Positions 59,641 to 64,000 of a DNA stretch of 64,000 nt are shown here, piece after piece. The notes under the pieces were generated by a model that ran no database searches, was not told the origin of the DNA, and worked only from the letters and a program-made list of their open reading frames with translations. How positions within the stretch are numbered: the stretch's first letter is position 1; each line of letters starts with the position of its first letter. A program made the translations under genes and the position numbers. The DNA is from Epiperipatus broadwayi (lineage: Eukaryota; Onychophora; Udeonychophora; Euonychophora; Peripatidae). The DNA lies in NCBI GenBank assembly GCA_028023455.1, contig JAQFVV010012419.1:1622501-1686500 (forward strand), read 5' to 3'.

Positions 59641-61080
59641 ATAAACACAGCCAAAAAAAATCTAGATATTTTCTACATTTGCTGGAATAAAAATAATAAA
59701 TAAGGGGTTAAATAACTCTGGATTTAAAACAGAATTTTATTATAAATTAAAACATTTTAAAATGTCTAAATAAATTAATATTGCATTCTGATTTTAGGCA
59801 TGTTTCTGATAATTGTAAAAATTTATATTATTTATTTTGAAGTCTTTTAATTAATGTTCTATCTATGTAAAATCATGTAGGTCATACCTTTGATAAAATT
59901 TCAAAGTTGCTTCCAAAAGTAGTTTGTAATTAAAAGTGATGTGAAAAGATTAAAATTGATTTTAATCATGTTAAAGATTAGACAGAAAAACTTCTGTTTC
60001 AATAAAGGTTTTTTTATCACCTCATGTGACTCTTATAAAAAATACTGATAAAAATATCAATTCAGATGGCTTTAATATTTTTGAAAAGCAGTAGGCCAAA
60101 TTGGCCATTTGCAAGGTCTGGTTTTTAGTGTGCCAGTCAGTTTTGTCTATTCATATAACAAGATCTAGCATCTAGGCAAAAGTACCTCAAGTCCAATCAT
60201 GTGCAAGATACATAAGTCCGGAACACTCATGAACTCTGCCCTATTTGCCTATTTTCCAGATCTACCAACTTATGAGCAACAATCCTGATGATACCGATCT
60301 AAGTTAACTCTCTCCACTGGCATCGCAAAGTGGAGACACAAAAAGACTCTAATCTAAAATTATATAACAGAATATTTTAGCATAAAATATAAGTTTGACT
60401 CATTTAAAGGTCGTGACCTTTCACAGTAATTATATATAAAGGATTAGCGAGAAATCATCTAGTCAGGGCAAGCATAATTTAATAACTAAAATATTAATAT
60501 TTTAAGTAAAAAGAAAGAATGATTCTGCAAGTTTATGATATATATATATATAAGATTTATTAATTTAAAGAAGTATGCGTAAATACATGTTTTATTAAGT
60601 CATTAATCATCATTGGCCTCTCGACATACATATAATTTGATTGACATTTACATGGTAACAGGTAAATCACATGAAATTTGTTTATAAGTTAGAAAATGAC
60701 AACTTTAATTGTTACTCTATTTTATTGTGGCTAGCTCATATGCCAATAATTAATAACTATACTGATGAACAGTTGATTTAGCACTATGAGGAAATATCTT
60801 TGTGAGATAATCCACCCCCCCAGAAAGAACAAAATATAGTACTTGACCAAATATTTAGAATGATAATTTTATGACAAAAATATACTTTACAGGTATAAGT
60901 AAATTACTTTAAGTTTATACTGAGTGAGATACATGTGTGGTATAGCTTGTTGACATATATATAATGGCTTTGCAAAAAGACATGCATATGAAAAAATTAA
61001 TATATATAATAAATAGATCTGTTTAGTAGAATCATAATATTATGGTTTATGAACATTCATAGGTTTGAGTTATGGTGAGA
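59641..61080. other. AT-rich sequence with a possible diverged repeat copy
   Basis: The block 60090-60370 has CATCTAGGCAAAAGTACCT and GTGGAGACAC, resembling CATCTAGGCATTTGAACCT and GTGGAGACGC at 57343 and 57437. It may be a partial, diverged copy of the 57264 element. The remainder is AT-rich. Confidence 0.35.
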
Positions 61081-61084
61081 ACTT

Positions 61085-61460
61085 TAAGAGAGTGGTATAT
61101 GTATGGTGGCAGAATTAGATGATCCAATCTCGGATCCGAAAAATGTGCTTCCAAATTTAAGGATGAAGAATAGTGACCGAATTCTTGCTGCTACTTTGGC
61201 AGGTTCGGTTCACAGAATGAAGGTGTTTGATATTAATAACAATAAGACGGATCTTTCCGGAATGACTCTATGTCAATATCTCATATGATAAATAAGTCTC
61301 TGAGGCGGGGGTTGCCAGCTGTGTTCTTGGACTTGGGAATGAATATACGGGATCCGAATTACCGAAAATCCCAGGGAATGAAGCACGAAGACACACATAT
61401 GTGTATTTGAACATGGAGGCCTGTTTGCATACAATGCTTGGAATGAAAGACATATAATAT
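61085..61460. other. G+C-richer island, unrecognised
   Basis: The base composition is clearly different from the flanks. A plus frame, 61103-61288, reads MVAELDDPISDPKNVLPNLR, then NSDRILAATLAGSVHRMKVF. It has normal protein-like composition, but the family is not recognised. A minus frame (61268-61453) overlaps its end. CGGATCCGAAA and GGGATCCGAATT recur about 220 bp apart. It could be an exon, a transposon fragment or part of a regulatory repeat. Confidence 0.3.
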
Positions 61461-61464
61461 TTTA

Positions 61465-63195
61465 AAACTAAGGATGAATGATTGATAACCTATCTATATT
61501 GGAAATGTCCAACATAATAGTATTATTTAAACAGTAATGGATTATTTAAACTTATTACTAAAATACATAATCATTGGAATAGACACTCCCTGTTTACCTT
61601 ACTTTAATTTATCTACAAACTTTCCACAACTTTAAATAAATATGAGAATTTGGTTATAAGTGCTTTTATAATATACCAAATATAATTTAAGCATATATAA
61701 ATGGGGTGGTTGTTATTTATTTCATAATAAACAGATTTGATTTCATAGAGTTTTAAAGTTAGCGCTTATTTAAATAAAATAAAAAAGACATTTCTTAGAA
61801 AAACAGATTTCTACTCTGTTTTCTACAATAACATTATAAGATAATTTATTTGTTTTCCCAACTTTGCAAGTATTCGCTTTGTCAAAATAACAAACTCATT
61901 TGAATTAAAAGCTAAACTGACCTCCCCATGAAAAAAGGGAAGAAAAAATAAAAGAAAAAGATGAGCAAATTTTCTTGCAACTTTAGAAAATTATTGGCAT
62001 ATTATTGAAACATAAAATATAAAACATAAAGATTAGAATTATAATATATTATTGCTGCACAAAGGTGAAAGAAAATATTATACTTACTTAATAGAGGCTC
62101 AATGACAAAAGAAAATTAAAGAAAGTTATATAGAGTTATGTACATAATAATATCAGGTAAGTAAATTACAAATTATTTAATGAAATATTTAATTTCATTA
62201 TTTTAAAATTATTTAATGAAATATTTAATTTCATTATTTTAAAGGACAGACAGGGTTATGAGAAATATTTACAAATGGCTGAACTTAAGAATTTAAACAT
62301 TAGGCAGTGGCTAGAGTTCTTTACCTTGTTAATTAATAGCAATTCTTGATGATTTCAGCATCCACTGGAAATGGTGAACTAGATCTAATTAGATTTGGTT
62401 GGTCAGGCAGGTAGCATTTCATTATTCAGTCTTTAAGTACATTAAAGTTCATGGGTGATGGGATCCTGGGTGATGAGTGTGGGCAAGAGCATGTTGATCA
62501 GAGAGAAAGGTGAAAATTTCCACTAATCATGACACATTGGATTATTATAATGACAAGCATGGATTGTATTTACCATTGCTGTTTTATAATTACAAGTCTC
62601 TCCTTGGGATTTAAATCTAGCAGTATTTATACTATTTCTCCATTTATCTTGGAATGTACTTTACTTGCTAGACCTGAGGCACTTTATGCACTTAGTGGAT
62701 CTGAAATTTGCTGACCAGATGCACCTTTTGTTAATGTAAGTTTAAAAGATAATGCAATCCTGTTAGAATTTCTCGAATGATTGTTTTAAAATATGATTTA
62801 AGATTTTAAAACAAATTTGAAGTGGATAAAATTTCCACTAATAAATTTTTACATTACTGGTATAAAATTATAACATTTTAATTCGAACTAATGCATTTCC
62901 ATTCAATTGTCTTAATTACAATCGAAAATATTCTTACAAGATTGTGTCAGCCTTTATGATCGCCATTACTAAAAAAATAACAAATTATACATATAATTTT
63001 TTAAAATATACATTAATATATTTTTTCTTTATATAGGTTTTAAAATTAATCTCCCCTCACCTATAATATGTACACATCCATTACACACATCTACAAATTA
63101 AAATAAAATCAAATATTTATTTATTAAAATTAGTTATATTACGATATTTATATATATACATCAATTATTATTTTATTAGTTAAGCAAAAAAAATA
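61465..63195. other. AT-rich sequence with a palindromic tandem repeat
   Basis: A 36-bp unit, AATTATTTAATGAAATATTT plus AATTTCATTATTTTAA, occurs twice (62171-62242); each unit is itself nearly palindromic. Frames near 62529-62714 are unsupported. Confidence 0.55.
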
Positions 63196-63219
63196 TATGT
63201 ATTAATAAATATGTATATA

Positions 63220-63417
63220 TGCATAAGGATTGAGTTTAAATATGGTTTTGTTGTGGGAGATTCTGAGTGGGCTGTGAAGCTTGATCTGAGCAACAGATTG
63301 ACTGCTTCATTAGTCTTTGGTAAGAGTTGGCAAATAATATTTTTAAGAATAGCTAGAAACACAGTTGTCCATCAGAAAAAAACAGAAAACATTCATGAAA
63401 ATAAAAGAATGCAATGA
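63220..63417 (+). other. possible exon, unrecognised
   Basis: The plus frame encodes FKYGFVVGDSEWAVKLDLSN, then RLTASLVFG. A strong donor-like TTTG/GTAAGAGT follows (GT at about 63320). The acceptor side is poor. The frame stays open past the donor to 63417. No family is recognised. Confidence 0.22.
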
Positions 63418-63589
63418 AGCTGCTGCTCAATAGTTGTATATACTGGAGTTTTGATTTACAAGAAGCCAGGTCATAATCAATTAGCCTATTAAATGTGTTC
63501 TAAAAACATTTTTCTGACCTGAAGCTCATCAAGCCCTAAGTAGAAGGGAGCTTGTGGCATTCCAACAAATTGCCTGAATTATATATATA

Positions 63590-63800
63590 TATATATTGTG
63601 CTGGTCAAAACATGTTTATCCATCTAACATGAGCTGGAACTCACAAAATGTACTTCAAACCCAGTCAGGCCTGAGATTTAGGTCAGGGACCAGGCTGAAT
63701 TCGAACCCACTCTCTAAGCCCCAGATCAAACACCTAATGGATAGCATAATAGTGATGGCAGATGAGAATTAATTCTTAATCCGGCCTGCTAGCAAATCGG
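63590..63800 (-). mobile_element. tRNA-derived SINE-like repeat
   Basis: On the minus strand TTAGGTGTTTGATCTGGGG (A-box region, about 63743-63720) and GGGTTCGAATTC (B box, about 63709-63698) are spaced as in a tRNA. A G+C-richer body follows (GGTCCCTGACC, CTCAGGCCTGACTGGG). It differs from the 24297/50159 SINE family. No target duplication was identified. Confidence 0.6.
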
Positions 63801-64000
63801 AGAAAACAATAAGACTCATGGACTTAAACATATATATAAACAACTTAATACTAGAGACATTCCAAATATAAAATCTAATATATTTAATTAAAAGGGCTTT
63901 ACTAATGAATAGCTAGAATCAATTAATGAATTGGATTGAACTAATAATGAGACAGAAACTGATATATGATAGAATTAAAAATATATTTATTGACAAATTT
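63801..64000. other. AT-rich sequence without a gene
   Basis: Nothing recognised up to the window edge. Confidence 0.5.

Noticed and set aside
60768-60800. CTGATGA at about 60764 as a further hammerhead
   Set aside because: No hairpin and no GAAA at the right distance; a chance match.

Overview
This is a very A+T-rich window (about three quarters A+T by eye) from an animal nuclear genome, almost certainly an invertebrate. The evidence is the repeat content: Penelope-like elements (PLEs), RTE-type LINEs, a ZMYM1-type hAT transposon, a mariner fossil, tRNA-derived SINEs, a gag-only LTR retrotransposon, palindromic foldback repeats and long TATC/TA simple repeats. No bacterial-style gene organisation, rRNA, functional tRNA or CRISPR array is present. 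I cannot name the species. No complete host gene is visible. The window is best read as intergenic or long-intron sequence, with a few short stretches that could be isolated exons (minus strand near 41.5 kb and 1.6 kb, plus strand near 63.3 kb), none recognised.

Layout. 0-4 kb: AT-rich, little structure. 4.0-8.6 kb: an LTR retrotransposon with 1.3-kb LTRs and a decayed gag but no pol. 9-12.5 kb: two promoter-like blocks and a minus-strand PLE split by a foldback repeat. 12.8-14.6 kb: a minisatellite touching a diverged related solo LTR. 15.6-16.5 kb: RTE LINE 3' part. 16.6-24 kb: small foldback repeats. 24.3 kb: a young SINE with a perfect 16-bp target duplication. 24.6-28.9 kb: a minus-strand RTE fragment with a 3.1-kb hAT element beside it. 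29.0-30.1 kb: a 420-bp TATC array, a small hairpin and a hAT-type MITE. 36.1-38.2 kb: a plus-strand PLE pseudogene covering RT to GIY-YIG, next to an inverted PLE tail. 38.97-40.72 kb: a 1.76-kb array of ~411-bp units, two and a quarter direct then two inverted. 43-46 kb: a 350-bp tandem duplication and a foldback. 46.5-47.3 kb: a minus-strand PLE tail. 49.2-52.8 kb: RTE fragments and an older SINE. 56.1 kb: a mariner N-terminal fragment. 57.3-59.3 kb: an unclassified repeat with TG..CA-type ends in a TA tract. 63.6 kb: another SINE.

The most interesting signal is a set of hammerhead-ribozyme-like motifs. Each full unit of the 38.97-40.72 kb array has a CTGATGA core, a GAAA box, a short self-complementary stem III, a predicted ATC cleavage site and a complementary stem I (CCTTCA with TGAGGG). 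Ribozyme sites in adjacent same-strand units are about 411 bp apart. The foldback inside the PLE at 10.9-11.2 kb carries a decayed version in both arms, and looser CTGANGA-hairpin-(G)AAA cores recur near PLE tails. Hammerhead ribozymes are known in PLEs and in small tandem retrozymes of animals; the direct-plus-inverted arrangement here deserves a closer look. A second theme is insertion into TATATA tracts: the full LTR element, the solo LTR and the 57-59 kb repeat are all bounded by ATATAT.
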